NCBI GenBank assembly: GCA_016858145.1
Contig: JAEHOE010000004.1
Location: forward strand, 1,674,001 to 1,738,000
Direction of reading: 5' to 3'
Source of the DNA: Edaphochlamys debaryana
Taxonomy: Eukaryota; Chlorophyta; Chlorophyceae; Chlamydomonadales
Length of the DNA: 64,000 bases
In this document: positions 43,377 to 56,374 of the stretch, piece after piece
How the letters are laid out: every line of letters begins with the position of its first letter
How positions within the stretch are numbered: the first letter of the stretch is position 1
Translations under genes and position numbers: made by a program
The notes under the pieces: generated by a model
Told to the model about the DNA's origin: nothing
Seen by the model: only the letters and a program-made list of their open reading frames with translations
Databases searched by the model: none

Positions 43377-44000
43377 CTAGCTGCCTAGGCCGTGCGCCGC
43401 CGCTTGGCCAGGCACGACAGGCCCCCCACCAGCTCCAGCATCAGCCTGGAACCCTCCACCATCAGCCTCGCCATAGACGTTTCCGCCCCCTCTAGCATTG
43501 CCTCGTGGTGCTCCAGGTTCCAAGCCTTGAGCAAGGAGAGCAGACCCAAGAAGGAGCCGCCGCCAAGCCGCTCGGCCCAAAGCAGGGAGCGAGCCCACAA
43601 CTGTCTTGACGGACACGCCCGACAGCACCACCGCCTGAGCGTCCGAGCACAACTCCGGAAGCAGCAGCCGGTCCGCCAGCTCAGCCACGGCCGGGGCCAG
43701 GGCGGGCGGGATGTCCACGGCGCCGGTGTAGACGAAGCGCAGGAGCAGCTCGAAGGCGGCCGGGTCGGCGTCCGGCAGGATCAGCTCCGCCGCGGCCCCG
43801 TCCGTGAAGCCGCCTTCCAGCACCTGCCGGAAGTAGTCTCAGCAAGCGATCAGGATTGTCCAGGGCACAGGGAAGCGGCGACCGCCCACCACGACTGGTC
43901 CGTCTGGGCGTCCAGCAACGCGCCCATGTCGGCGTGCAGCGTGCGCCGCGGCGGGCCGGCCCGCGCCGCTGGCGGGTTCGGCAGCAGCGGCAGCGGCTTG
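43377..44000 (-). pseudogene. BTB/POZ pseudogene (copy of the 39.9-kb gene, last exon only)
   Basis: Matches the BTB exon of the intact gene (LHADMGALLDAQ, FELLLRFVYTGAVDIPPALA, LVGGLSCLAKRRRTA). Lesions: a deletion removing the start of the BTB core near 43,900, a TGA at the position of the Cys in the A-R-C-D-Y-F motif near 43,840, and a frameshift near 43,595. No propeller exons precede it. It is divergent from copy B, whose start is about 320 bp away. Confidence 0.85.
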
Positions 44001-44316
44001 AGGTGGTCGCCCACCACCCTGGGTGTGAGACCCGGCCGGCCCGGTGTGAGACCCCAGGGGCAGGCGGGACGGCACGGTCGCATGAGCGCCAGATATAGCC
44101 GCGGCTCCAGACGCTCCAGCACAAAGGCAGAATTTGATGCTGCACATGACACCGGCTGTCCTCGCTTCATCGAGCGAGCCCCGACCTTGCACCAAAGTTG
44201 TTGGGAAGTGCGTTGTGACCGCATCTCCCGCGCTTCGGTGCCGTTCTGCAATGTATGATGCTGCTGCTACTGGCTAGGGCAGCACCGATGGCCAGATAGC
44301 GTGGCCTGCAAGTCAA

Positions 44317-47300
44317 ATGGCGCAGTCGTTCGACAAGCTCCTGGGGCTCTGCAAGGATGGGCGCCGTGAGCAGGCAAAGCAATGGCTCCAGAAGAACTGG
44401 GGCGTCCTGCTGGAGCCTGGCGCAGGGGACAAGCGCCCGGTGGGCAGTGCCAAGGCGCTGCAGGCGATGCAGACCACGGAGAGCGCGATCAAGACCCTCG
44501 CCGACGGCTACGAGCTGGCGGTCTGGGTGACGATCGTCGAGGGTGCGTCTTGGGGCGAAGGGGAGGTTGGGAATTTCCTCGCGTGCGCTGCGCAGCATGC
44601 GCGGCAGACCATGGCCGTCAGAGCTGGCTGCCCGCTGGCGTTCTGGACTTGAGCATGCGCTGCATGACCCCAAATCTCTGCTCAGGCAAGGACGAGTATT
44701 GTGCACCCGACCCCTCTGGCAAGGACAAGACGGAGACCCGCGTCGCCGACGTGCTCCAGCTGTTGCAGCAGGCCTGGGCCCAGCTGCTGGCTGCAGCAGC
44801 CCCGTCCACGGCGGACGGATCCTCGACTTACAAGGCCGCTTCAGGGGACGACGGCTCCGTTGCCCCCTCAGCGGCAGGGGTCGTGTTCGCCACGCCACCC
44901 TCAGCAGCGGCCTCCCCAGCCCCCACAACAGCGAGCGTCCCGGGACGGGCCCAGCGCCCGCGCCGGCGCCCTCCCCTGCCCCGCAAACGGCAGCAGCATA
45001 CGAGGCGGCGGTGTGTGCTGCCGCCGCCTCGCTGCCGCCTTGGACTCGAGCACGGCATCCCGGGCATCCCCAGCGGCGCATGTGGGACAAACTTGTCGAG
45101 TGAGCACAGGCTTGGTTTGTTCGGCTGGCGGGAGCGGGTGGGCGGCCAGCGCACATGGAAAGGAGCTATTGGCAGGACCATGTCTCAGGGGAGCCATAAG
45201 ACATACGGGTTACCTTGGGTCCTGCGGTCCAGCACCACGTTCAGGGGCTGGATGGCTCGCGACGCCCCCATCGGCCCATCTGTCCCTCTCCTGCCTCAGC
45301 GCCCAGAAGTACCCCACCGCCAAGGCCCTGCTGGAGGAGGACCCGGAGCACTTTGCGTGGGAGGGCTTCGCGGCCGGGGGCCAGCACCCGCTGCTGCGCC
45401 TCATCCAGGACGCCCCAGACACTGTCAAGAGGTGGGCAGCGGGGCAGCGGCGCAAAGGCAGTCAACGCAACGACTGGGACTAAGAACACGGTACCGAGAT
45501 GTCTTGCTAGCTACCCGTCTTGCTGCTGATGCACCCGCCATGTCATGCAGGCGAGGCTCATTGCTGGCTTGTGTGCTCGTGTGTGCCGCTGTGTCCTCCC
45601 CCCGCAGTGCGGACCCCAACCCGCAGGACCCAGTCGTGGTATCGCTGCCTGGCCTCGCCGCCACCACCGCCGCCGCCCTGGCCGCCTGCCCCGCGGCCCT
45701 CGCCCGCTTCCCGCTCGACAACCCCGACCCCGCGCTGTCACCGCTGGTCAAGGCGCTGCGGGTCCTCGACGTGAAGGGGTTCTTTGCGCCGGTGAGCAGC
45801 ACACGGAAGCGTGAAGTAGGGTCCGGCCATGGATTCCAGTACGCTGGTCTCGTGATGTGGGTCACAGGGGAGCGCGTGGGGGATTGTGGCCGTGTAGGGT
45901 TCAGTATGCTATTCTGGTGATGTGGGTCGGTGTCGGGTTGCGCCCGGGGGGCTGTTCATGACACCGGTGAGGTGTAAGAGCGTCCAATTGGAAGCCGTGC
46001 GCGCGGTTCGATCTGGGTCGGGCTGCCGACAGGCGCCGGGCATGTGGGTCAGACGTACAACGGGTGTAGCCCCGCTCGGGCTGCCGACAGGATGGCCTCG
46101 CGGATGTGGGATGTAGGTCGGACGCATGGGGGGCGTACCCCCGCTGAGACTTGTTGTGGGGCATGTGCTGGCGAGGGAAGCGCGCGTGCCCGCACACGGC
46201 TGCTCCATGTGGGTCGGCTCTTGTGTATGGTGCGTGATCCCTGTCCCTGCCCTGGTTGCTGCCCCCCAGATCGTCGACCACTTCGATCTGTCACTCATCT
46301 TCAACAATGGATCCAGCATACTGCACATCGCCGTACAGAACAAGTACACGACCGCGGACCACATCCGGGTGCTGCTCAAGGCACTGCAGGCACGTGGCCC
46401 CTCCTCCTGGGGCGCTGACGCTAGCTGTGTCTTGGCGCCTCTTGCCGTTTGGGGCTAGCTATCGCTTGGGGGCTCGCTTCGCCACGGGGATTGGGGTCTT
46501 CCCTGTGATTCCCCGTCCCCCCGGCCCCAACCCCTCCGTCGTGCCGAAAGGCGCCTGCGCTAGCCCGGCCTCAGGACCATGCCCATACCACGCATGCCCG
46601 TCACACAGGCCCAGCACAGGCCCAGTACGGGCGCACCGCTGCCATTTGTCCACCGCTGCCAATCCCCACGCACCCTTTCAGGAGCGTGCGGGCGCCGCGG
46701 CCGACCCCCTCGAGGAGGCGCGGCTGCTAGGGGCCATCGACTACGAACACGAGGGGGTCACGCCGCTCTACCGGGTGCGTGCATTTGCAAGGGGCAGCCG
46801 TGCGGGCGGGCACCAGCATGGAGCGGTTGCCGAAGGCTTACGGCGAGGAGGAGCGAACGGGGACTGGGTCTAGAGTAAGGCCAGCAGAAGCATGCCGTGG
46901 CTGAGGATCGCAGCCCTCATCGGCCGAAGGGGTAAGGTGGGTCATCGTCAGCCGCACGCACGCTGACCTCTCCCCAACTGACGTTGCTGCTTCGCTGGTC
47001 CTCACTTGATCTTGCCGCAGGCCGCTGAGCTGCACGGGCGGCACTATGAGGAGCTCAGGAACGTGCAGATCGCGAAAAATGAGCGGAAAGCGAAGCGAAT
47101 CCGTATGGGAAGGCGCGCAGCAGGTGCGTGGCACCCGCGTCCTTGGCCGCCTCCCGCCTCAGGAACCACTATCCACTCCTCCGCTCTCACGTATCCTGGC
47201 AACGCTCGACGTGCACTCCTCACGCGCACACCTCGCTCGCCTCCGCAGGGATGGCTGCGCCGGGGCGCGAGTACACGGTGCTGCGATTGCAGGTGGGGCG

Positions 47301-48894
47301 GGAGCACATGAGGTTGTAGGCTGAGGTCTCTGAATCAGTGGCCACCATAAAGTTTAGCATACTGCCCCACACAAGCTTTGCTGGACCCGTTTACCAAGGT
47401 AGTAAGTAAGCTCCTCCCTCCTCGTTTTTCCGCAGGCAAAGCTACAGGAGAGGCGCACGCACAACCCGTACTCAGACCTGGTGAGATCCTATCAAAGGGG
47501 TGCCCGTCTTGACCGTTTGTACCGTCAAGCGTGTGTCGTTGTGCGTCCACTTGTGGTGCTGGACCCTGGTGCTGTGCATGACCTCCTCCCGCATCCCCGC
47601 TCACGGGCAATGCTGTGGTCTCTTGCCGTCGAGGAGGCTTGTTGCTCCACCTCATCCAAAGCATCCATTTGTTCATACCTGGCAATCGATCGATGGAATG
47701 CGTATCCAACGCGCAGGTACAGCGCGCGGAGGAGATGATGGACGCGGAGGCGCGGGAGCGGGAGGAGCAGGCCGTGGCCCGCGCCCGCGGGGGGGAGCCG
47801 GCTGCGGGCGGCGAGGAGGCGGAGCAGGGCTCTGGCCAACGAAGCTCCGGCCCAAGCACCAGCGCGGGCGGCAAAGCCGGCGGCCCAAGCACTAGCTCTG
47901 GCGGTAGCGCTGGTAGGAAGCTCGCTGGCGAGGCGACGGCGGGCGCTGAGGAGGCCAGGACCGGCTCCGGCCTAAGCACGGGGAGCAGCGGCGTGGACGC
48001 CACGGTCGGGCCCAGCGACGGCGGGCAGGAAGCAGCCGCTGCTCGGTCCAAGGGAGCCAAGCCCGGGCCAAGCAGCTCTGGCGCAGCTACTCGGGAGGGG
48101 ATGCGGCCGAGCACGCCCAAGCGGGGCTCACCCCGGCCACGCTCGCCCCGGCCCGGCTCCCCTGCGCCTGGGTCACCACGGCAGGGTAGGAGCGCGGAGG
48201 GCGGCGAGGAGGGCGGTCAGGCTCCCGGAGAAGCAGCAGGCGGCGAGGCGGGCGGCGAAGCCAGCAGCAGTAGCAGTGGGTCGGACTCGGAGGCCCTTTC
48301 TGACGAGGGAGAAGGTCCTGGGGACGAAAGGAAAGAGGACGAAGAGGCCGCCGGTAAAGAGGCGGCGGCCGCCACCACAGCAGCAGAAACAACACAAGGA
48401 GCGGATGTTACGGAGGCGGACGGAGACGGAGATGGCACCACGGACGCGGCCCAGGCGGCCCAGGCTAAGATTGAACTCACCCAGGAGAAGGCTAGGACAC
48501 AGGGCAAATCTACCAAGAGCGGCAAGAGCAAGGAACATGGGAAAGGCGAGAACCCAAAGGTGCGCGGGCCTGGGCCTGGGCGTGCAGCATTGCTCTCCTA
48601 TTGCAGATGCCGGCTGCACCTGTGACCTTGCCGACCGCCCTTTCATCCTTGCGGCCCTGCAGGCCAAAGACAAGAGCGAGGCAGACAAGTTGCACCACAA
48701 GAACACCAACGAAGCGGCGGAGCAGGCGGAGGAGATGCGGGAGTTTGAGGAGGAGAAGAAGCGCCAGCGGGCGGCAGCCAGGAGGAAGGAGCGGCGCACG
48801 CGTGCCGCAGGGCGCCTCGCCGCACAGAAAGCCGGAGCGGCCCCAGCGGCTGGCAGTGGACCGGAGGGGGAGGCTCAGCAACCAGACAGCGATG

Positions 48895-48933
<39 letters not shown>

Positions 48934-49843
48934 TCAGCAGCAGCGACCGAGAGGGAGATGTCAACGGCAAGGGGGAGCTTGGGGCGGGAGCGGTGGCACG
49001 TTGGGGGGTGAGGCGGCGGGGAAGCGGGGTGACCGGAGGGAAGGTAGGGATGCTCCATCACAAGCCACCTTGTCGGGGGCTATGCGAGGCAGGGAGCCCG
49101 GCCCCCAAGAGCTCAACATGGATTGCTGGCTTCTTGTTGGCTCCTCTTGTCACCCATGCTTCCTCCCTCGTACAGGACGTATGCAAGGCCCTTCTGATGG
49201 CGGGTGCCAACCCGCTGCGCGTGTGCCCCGGGGGGGCCCACCACGCCAAGTGCGCCCTGGATGTCGTGATGTCCCGGCCTGAGCCCGTGTGGGGAGAGCT
49301 GCTTCCGTCATCGGGTGCGGCTGTGGCCGCCAGCGCTAGCCAAAAGCGCTCGCCCACCTTCTCGCGTGACAGGGGGCCAACCTCCCTTAGCACACCAGCT
49401 CCCTCGTTCTTTCTGCTATGTGCTGTGCCCTGAGTTCCTCCTCCGCCCGTTTTGCGCCTGCCCTCTGCAGGCGTGGACGGCCTGCAGTGGGCCTTCGTGG
49501 AGGCCGCCATTCCCCAGTGCGTGGCGGACAACGGTCTGGAGGCGGCACACAAGCGCATCGCCCGGAAATTGTGGGTGTCAGGCAGTGGGCAGTGAGCGGT
49601 GTGCAGCCGCCTTTGCTGTGCTTGGCAACGCCTAGACAGGACCCGGGGGCGGGGTCGCCAGGGGATGGGCGCTAAGGATCGGGGCCTGCGGGGACCAGTC
49701 GCTGGTGCGTTCGGGGCTGCGTCGTCACGATGCTCGTGCGGTGTGCCCTGCGCAGGTCAGCCCTGGGGAAGCATGACTTCGCAAAGCAGGTCTACGTTGA
49801 GACCCCCACGTCGGGAAAGGCCAAGGCCAAATCCTCCCCGAAG
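44317..49843 (+). CDS. Copy B exons 1-14 (N-terminal block and charged linker)
   Basis: Exons: 44317-44542, 44686-45099, 45300-45431, 45608-45791, 46270-46389, 46682-46774, 47021-47123, 47249-47292, 47436-47480, 47717-48559, 48663-49007, 49176-49314, 49471-49591, 49756-49843. Exon 10 here is the uninterrupted form of the exon carrying the DNA transposon in copy A (E-E-M-M-D-A-E-A at the site). Exon 11 has a poly-Ser run from a CAG-type microsatellite (48,896-48,935) and has lost the ankyrin-like LEAGVDPAVVTQYF segment that copy A keeps. The intron after exon 5 starts with GC. Confidence 0.75.
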
Positions 49844-49946
49844 GTTGGTTGGGAGCACGGTTGAAGCCGTCATGCTTAAGAAGGTTTTCTGATGCCCTGG
49901 CCGTGCCGCTGCTAAGGCCGTGTTGTGGTTGGCGCCACCTGTGCAG

Positions 49947-52900
49947 GCGCCTGCCCTAACCCCGCCGCCGATGGAGGCTGGAGGGGGAGAGGGGGCACCC
50001 GGGGCACTCTCTGCGCTCCTGAGCTTCTTCGGGAGCTGGGGCGCTGAGCCGCCCACTGCCGCGGCCCAAAGTGAAAATGCTGGCCCGGGCACAGACGCTG
50101 GGGCGGTGCTTGCGGACGTGAGCGAGGCGGCGGGAGGCGCAGCTGCAAGCAGCTCTACCATGGCAGCAGCCACGGCGGCCGCCGACGCCGCACCTGGCCA
50201 GGCGGCATCCTCTTTCGAGCCTGCTGCGCCCGCCTCCACCACCACCGCCGCCACCGCCATCGCCACTGGCACTAAGGCCAAGAGCAGCACCGCAAGCATC
50301 TTCGCAAAGCCATGTGTCCTGGCGGCGGCGGCGGCGGCTGAGGCCGCAGCGGCGCGCGCGGCGGACCCCAACTCATCGCTCCGGTCTGGCCGCGTCCTGA
50401 TCTCCTGCGTCACCGCCAAACCCAATGAGTCCCTCCTCAACATGGTCTACGGGGCAATTGACTGGGAGCCGTTCGCGCTGCCACCGGAGCGGAAGCGCAA
50501 GGCGGAGTGGAAGCGCACGCCGGACGAGGCTCGACGGACCGAGTATCTGTCGGATGTGGTCGGGCTCATGGGTTACATGCCGATCAACCAAAACGCGTTC
50601 GACAGCAAGTTTCCCGCCAGGAACGCGCTGTTTCTAGCACTGGGAGCCCACGTGGAGACCGGCCTTCTGGCGGTCTTGCTCCGTGGCGCGGCCCCCCGTG
50701 TCGCCGTGGAGTTCACGCGCGGGCCCGAGGGCGGCAACCTGCTGCACGCGGCCATGCGGCACGGCCGGGAGCCGGCGGTGCAGCTGTGGGCGCTGCTGGC
50801 GGCGGCGGAGGGCCGGCTGCGGGGCGGCGGCAGCGCTGGCGGCGGCGATGAAGTGGCGGCGGCGGGCAAGGGCGAGCGGGCAAAAGCCGGCGCCGCAGAG
50901 GCGCTGAGCGGGGACGTTAAGAGGGCTTTCCTCAACTGCCGTGACAAGAGCGGCCTTACGCCTCTGGCCTTGGTGAGTGCCGTACATGCGTGGCGGTTTG
51001 CGGCTGCGCACCAGTGTGCCGTTCAGATCCTGAATCTGCGTCACCTCTTTCTCATCACTCCCTAACTTCAGGCCATCACGCTGGGCGAGTGGTCGCTGGC
51101 GCGAATGCTGCTCGAGGCGGGGGCTGACCCCCTGGAGCACTGCTTCCTGCCCACGCCCGCGCCCGCACCAGCCGCCGACGAGACCTCGGCACCCGCCGTC
51201 CCAGCGGTGACGGCCGACACTGCGGCGGCCTCCGTTGCCCCCGCCAACTCGGGCCTCCGCTTCGCCTTTGGCCTCCGGAGCGGCTTACCCGTGAACGCCG
51301 CCGGCCGGGCGGGAGGACCGGCGGCGGCAGCAGCAGGCGCGCCGCCAGTGTCCGCCGCTGATGCCGTACGTACGACACCGCTGCACATGGCCCTCGAGGA
51401 CACGACCTGCAGGTGTGCGGTTGGGGGCGGCTTCGAAGTTGGGAGGTGCACCTGTATGCCAAACACGGGTCCGGCTTCTGCTTGCGACTGTCAGGGTTTA
51501 GCGAGTCAAGTAACAGCACCTCACGCAACCGTACCCTCAACCCGCCTCGCCACGCGCAGGGGTGCTGGTCGGCTGCTGGACGAGATGGTTGAGGCGGCGG
51601 CCGCGGCGGCGCGTGCGGTGCCGACTGACTGGGGCAAGGAGGCGGCCATCGCCCAGTCCCTCAACCGGGAGGTCAACGGACGGGGTAGGTGAAGCAGAGC
51701 AGGGGCGCTGTGGTACAAGGTGCCTCAGGGAACCCTGCGGGAACCTGCGGGAAAACACACTTGATTTGAGGCGTAACAAGGGCTCATCGACTGTCTCCCT
51801 TCCTACTCTCTCGCACCCTCTTCCTCGCCTGTTCGCAGGCCGCACCTGCCTCCAGCTGGCCGTCGCCACCGCCTTCGGCCGCCCCACCGCCCCAACGGAG
51901 CCCGCCCCGGCCCCCACGGAGCCTGCCCCGGCCCCCGCCGGCCCCCCCGACTCCTCCGCCCCCGCCGCCTCCGCCGCGCCCTCCCTGGCCAGCGCCTGGC
52001 GGCGCGGCTGCACGCCCCAACACGTGCTGCAGCTCGTGGGCCTGGGCGCCCGAGCGACCGTTGTGGACCGGGACGGCGGCAGCGCTCTATCGCTGCTATT
52101 GGAGGCAGCGGAGGCGGACAAGGGGCAGGGGGGGGCACAGGAGGAAGGCGGAAAGGGAGAGAAGAGGCAGCGCGGCGTGACGGCAGGCGAGGTGCTGGAG
52201 GCTGTGGCGAGGCGTTGGAAGGAGGAGGTGAGGGTGCTGCCGAGCGAGGCTGGGAGTTACGACAACTGGAGGCCTGCCCACCTTGAGCAGTCATAGTGCA
52301 GTCGCAAGGCCGTACGCTGACCAACAAAACCTCCTCTCCCGCAGGACATTCGCTTGGCCGTGACTGCATCAACCCCCGCCAGCGTCGCCGACCGCATCAT
52401 GGCATGGCTGAGGGCCACGCAGGTGGGCAGCGGGGCTTCAAGCGGCATGGATATGCCCCTCGTGCAGCGATGTGCCCAAACCGCCATGCCGCGCACCCCT
52501 CGTCAGCTTCCACAAGCGCGTTCCTTCGGCCCGTGCTGGACCCCTCGCAATGTTGGCCAGCCCACGGCGTGTGCCCCCTTCCCCCTTCCCCGTGCCCCCC
52601 AGGCTGTGACCGTGGTGCCGGACTGCCGTACCGCAACCGCCGCACGCCAGCTGCTGGAGGCCATGGGCAAGCAGGTGCGTATGGGTGAACGGAGAAGGTG
52701 CCGTACAGCACAGCACAGGATGCAGTCGGCTGCCGTACTGTCGTACAGCATCCTGGTTCCTATGCGAGATACCGATGCCCCTTGGCTGCCCCTCATTCTC
52801 CTCGCTGACCTCGGTCCCCGCAGGCCAACTGGCGGCTGCTGGAGCTGGTGGCGGACTGCTGCCTCGCCCGGACCCACCCGGGCCCAGAGGCGGCGGCGGC

Positions 52901-55117
52901 GGAGCAACCCGACCTTGGTGAGCCCACAGCCCTCCCATTGGCCAGGGCCCTGGCCCCCCAAAGCGGCGAAGGGCTCTGGCCCACTACTCCCACTATCCCC
53001 CCACCCACGAAGTCGTACCTCCATTCCTCGCAGCCACCTGCCTGGCCTCCATGGAGGCCCACGCGTTCCTGCCCGCGGGCCTGCCGCCCGCGGGCCTGCG
53101 GGCCCTGCTGGGCCTGGGCCTGGACCCCTGGCGGCAGCGGCAGCCGGGGCTCGACAACCTACTGCACGTGGCTGTCAGCTGGGGACGAGGGCATGAGAGC
53201 TGTAGCAGGAGCCCGACAAGCGGACTTTGCGAGGCGTCCCCCAGCCACTGTCGCTGCTCCCCCCTGCCTGCGCGGCCGCACTGACCGGCAGTGACACCAC
53301 AGGAACTTGCCCCCGCCCGCCCACACCGTACCCTCACCCTCCCTCCAGGATGTCCCCACCCGACATGGCCCTGGTGGCCCTGCTCCTGGCCCACGCCACG
53401 GAGCCCCGCCACCTGGAGGCAGCCGACTCGGCTCTCAACACCCCTTTACATGCCGCCGCATCCGTGCTGATGCAAGTTGCGGGGCCGGCGGCAGACGCAG
53501 CAGCGTCGGGATCCGGCGCGGGATCCAGGCGTGCTTCCGAGGAGGGCGACGGCGAGGGCGGAGTCGAGGCGAAGGCTGTGCTGGTCGGGCCCCTGGCCGT
53601 TCTTGAGGCGGTGGCGTTGCGCTGCCTTGAGGTAAGGGATCTGTCACCTGAGTGGGGTAGGGGAGCTGTTGCCTGGACCGTCGTTCAGTTGTGCCCTGTC
53701 TAAACTCCTTTCCAAACTCTACCCTACTCTATGCCCGCAACCCTCCCCCAGGTGGCCCCGGAGGTGTTCCTGCGCAAGAACCGCGCCGGCGCCACGCCCC
53801 TGCAGGCTGCACGCTCCCCCGCGGCGGCCCGGCTGCTGGGCCCCCTGGAGCACCGGGCCAAGCGGGAGGCGGGTGAGTGGGAGGAGGGCGGAGGGCTATG
53901 GGCAGCGGCTAGGGACTGGTCCATCCACATGCAAGCTACATCAGGGCGGCCAGAGAGCCGAACCTTGTATGGGACCTACCGGGATCCTCACACTTACCGC
54001 AGCGGCTGTGTTGTATTTCTTGGCCCGGGCCCGCCGTCAGAGAGCGAGGAAGACGAGGAGGAGGCGGGGCAAGCCCCCAGCATGGCGCCTCCAAAGCGCC
54101 TGCAAGAGGCCGCGACCTCCACGGCCGCGGCAGGGGCAGCATCGTCCGGCAGCAGCAGGCCGCCAGGGGCCCCGGCCTCGGGCATTGCCGGGACCACGAG
54201 CGCAGCTGCTAAGGCCCCCGTCCCTTTGGTGCTCCCAGCCAAGCCCGGAGGTCTCCTGGGCAGGTTGGCAGGCGGGGGCGAGGCCGACGGCGGCGCCTCC
54301 GAAGCGGTGACCGCGGCGGCGACCGCCGCCGCCCGCCAAGCCGCCGCTGCTCACCATGCCCCCGCCAAGCTGCCGGCGGAGATTGAGTTCGACGAGGAGC
54401 GGCTGAGGGCCGTTTTCGCGGTAGGGCGTGTTGTTCCCTGTGCTGCTCTGACGTGAATCGCCGAGTTCCGCCTCGGATGAATGATCTGTCTCCCCCCCCC
54501 CGTGACCTCTTCGCCGGGCAGGCCCTGCCGACCCTGGTCCCCCCCGCGGTGCCCCCCGAGGAGGCCCACATGCGCCAACTGCCGCTGACCCCCGAGGCCC
54601 GCGCCTTCACAGACCTCCTAACCGCCACGGCCCTGGGCCCGGGTCAGGGCCCCGCTGGGCCTGATGCCCGGTGCCCCGGCGCTAAGGAGGCAAGCCCCGA
54701 GGCCCCCGTAGACCCCGAACTGCTCGAGGCCTGCCAACAGGTGTTCAAGGTTGTGGGTCAGCAGCCGACTGCCAACGGTGCGGCGCTGGCGGCGGCGCCG
54801 TGGGAGGTCACCCTCACGGCTGAGGCCCTGCAGGTCAGACGGGTGGGGTAAAGCCGCGTGGAGGTGGCGGTTGCTGATTGTCCTTGACCCTCGGACAGAG
54901 AACACGTTCGGGGCCAGACCACTCAACCCCGCCCCGGCAGGAGTGGTCCCTCATGCGGCCTCGCGCTCTGCGCCAGTTCATGGCGGCCGCACTCCTGAGT
55001 CTTGCCAACGGGATGTGCGGCCGCAAGTCGACGCACAACGCCCTTGCAGTGGCGGGCGTGGAGCCGCCTGCACCTGCCCCAGCCCCTGCCTCCACAGCAG
55101 CAGCGGCAGCAGAAGCC
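49947..55117 (+). CDS. Copy B exons 15-27 (ankyrin block up to the insertion)
   Basis: Exons: 49947-50972, 51072-51412, 51560-51684, 51839-52227, 52345-52422, 52603-52674, 52824-52917, 53034-53178, 53349-53631, 53752-53872, 54041-54420, 54522-54833, 54922-55117. Ankyrin-like motifs as in copy A. Exon 22 ends CTGTCAG but the following GTAGGGG of copy A is absent, leaving CTGGGG with no donor. Exon 23 is the empty site for the LINE. Exon 27 reaches TAA at about 55,118 within inserted DNA. Confidence 0.75.
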
Positions 55118-56320
55118 TAATCATCATCACCCTTTGCACCCAAGCACACTTTACAGCGTTGGACCCTTCTGGGTGGGCGCTTCTGGCCGTATAAAACCAG
55201 CGAACGTCCAAACAAACGTCCTGCTGTCGGTGCTGCTGCTGCTTTATGTTGGTGCTGCTGGCTGTAATGTGATGCTGCTTGCTGCTATAAAAGACCCAGC
55301 GAACGTCCAAACGAACGTCTCAACGTGCTGCAGCCCGACCGCGCCGACTTACACAAAACGCGCTACCTCTCCTTTTTGCGGGGGGTGCAACAGGGTCACG
55401 CACCGGTGGCCACCAACCGACCTCTACAGCCACCCTCGGAACCGGAAGGGCCAGCAGAGCTACAGGGCCCACAGGGCTGGCTGTTCAACAGGAGCCCGGG
55501 CGCAGTGCAGCCTGGCCGCGGCGGAGCGGGACCGGGACGCCGCGCGGCTCGGGCGGGGCTTCGCGGAGGAGGGCCGGGCCGAGGACCGCGCCAAGGCCGG
55601 CGAGTACATCAAGACGCTGCAGGAGGAGAAGGACGACATGCGCAAGCAGCTGGACGGGCTGCGGCGGCAGCTCGACGCGGCGCGCGGGGACCGGGACCTG
55701 GCGCTCAGCCAGATGGACCGCATGCAGGCGGAGATCCGGGACGAGCTCGGGGAGACGCTGCGCCTCCGGCGGTAGCAGGGGGGGCGGGGGTGGGGGCGAG
55801 GGGGTGGGGTGAGGGTAGGAGGCAGGAAGGGCGGGCAGGAAGGGCAGGCGGGGCAAAGCATGCGCGTCGGGCATAGGTAGGAGGGAAGCAAGGCTTCGCA
55901 CCCGACCCAGGCCGCCTGTGACAGCGGGCCTACGGGCGGGGCAAAGAGGGCAGGATTGGCAGGATTGGCAGACATTGGCTCGGACTTGTGTTCGGTGATC
56001 CCTTGGCTTATTGGAGACCAGGGGGTGGGTGCTTCCAAGGGCACTTCTGTGTCGAGACGTTCGTTTGGACGTTGGACGTGCGGTGCTGCTGCCAGCAGCG
56101 GTGCGGACGTTCGTTTGGACGTTGGGCACTTCTGGGCTTCTGGGTGGGCGCTTCTGGGTGGGTGTGCTTCTGGGTGGGTGTGCTTCTGTGTCGAGACGTT
56201 CGTTTGGACGTTGGGCGCTTCTGGGTGGGGCGCTTCTGGGTGGGTGTGCTTCTGTGTCGAGACGTTCGTTTGGACGTTGGGCGCTTCTGGGTGGGTTCTG
56301 AGCTGTAAAGTGAGGGCTTG
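55118..56320 (+). mobile_element. Unclassified insertion of about 1.2 kb in copy B exon 27
   Basis: The coding sequence of exon 27 is continuous in copy A but is split here. GGCAGCA occurs at both edges (about 55,108 and 56,321) and may be a target duplication. The left part holds two tandem units of TATAAAA followed by CCAGCGAACGTCCAAAC. The right part holds four GACGTTCGTTTGGACGTT units in the opposite orientation, mixed with CTTCTGGGTGGG repeats. A coiled-coil frame lies between. It could be a non-autonomous element that captured a gene piece; borders are approximate. Confidence 0.6.
55486..55775 (+). CDS. Coiled-coil ORF inside the exon-27 insertion
   Basis: An open frame of about 90 residues reads SLAAAERDRDAARLGRG, DDMRKQLDGLRRQLDAA, ALSQMDRMQAEIRDELGE and stops after LRLRR. 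Heptads are clear. No initiating ATG is convincing, so it is probably an exon or captured fragment. Two TATAAAA motifs (about 55,190 and 55,285) lie upstream. Confidence 0.4.
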
Positions 56321-56374
56321 GGGCAGCACGGCTTGTCAAGCGACAAAGGATTCGACAGGGTGGGCTGGCCCGGC

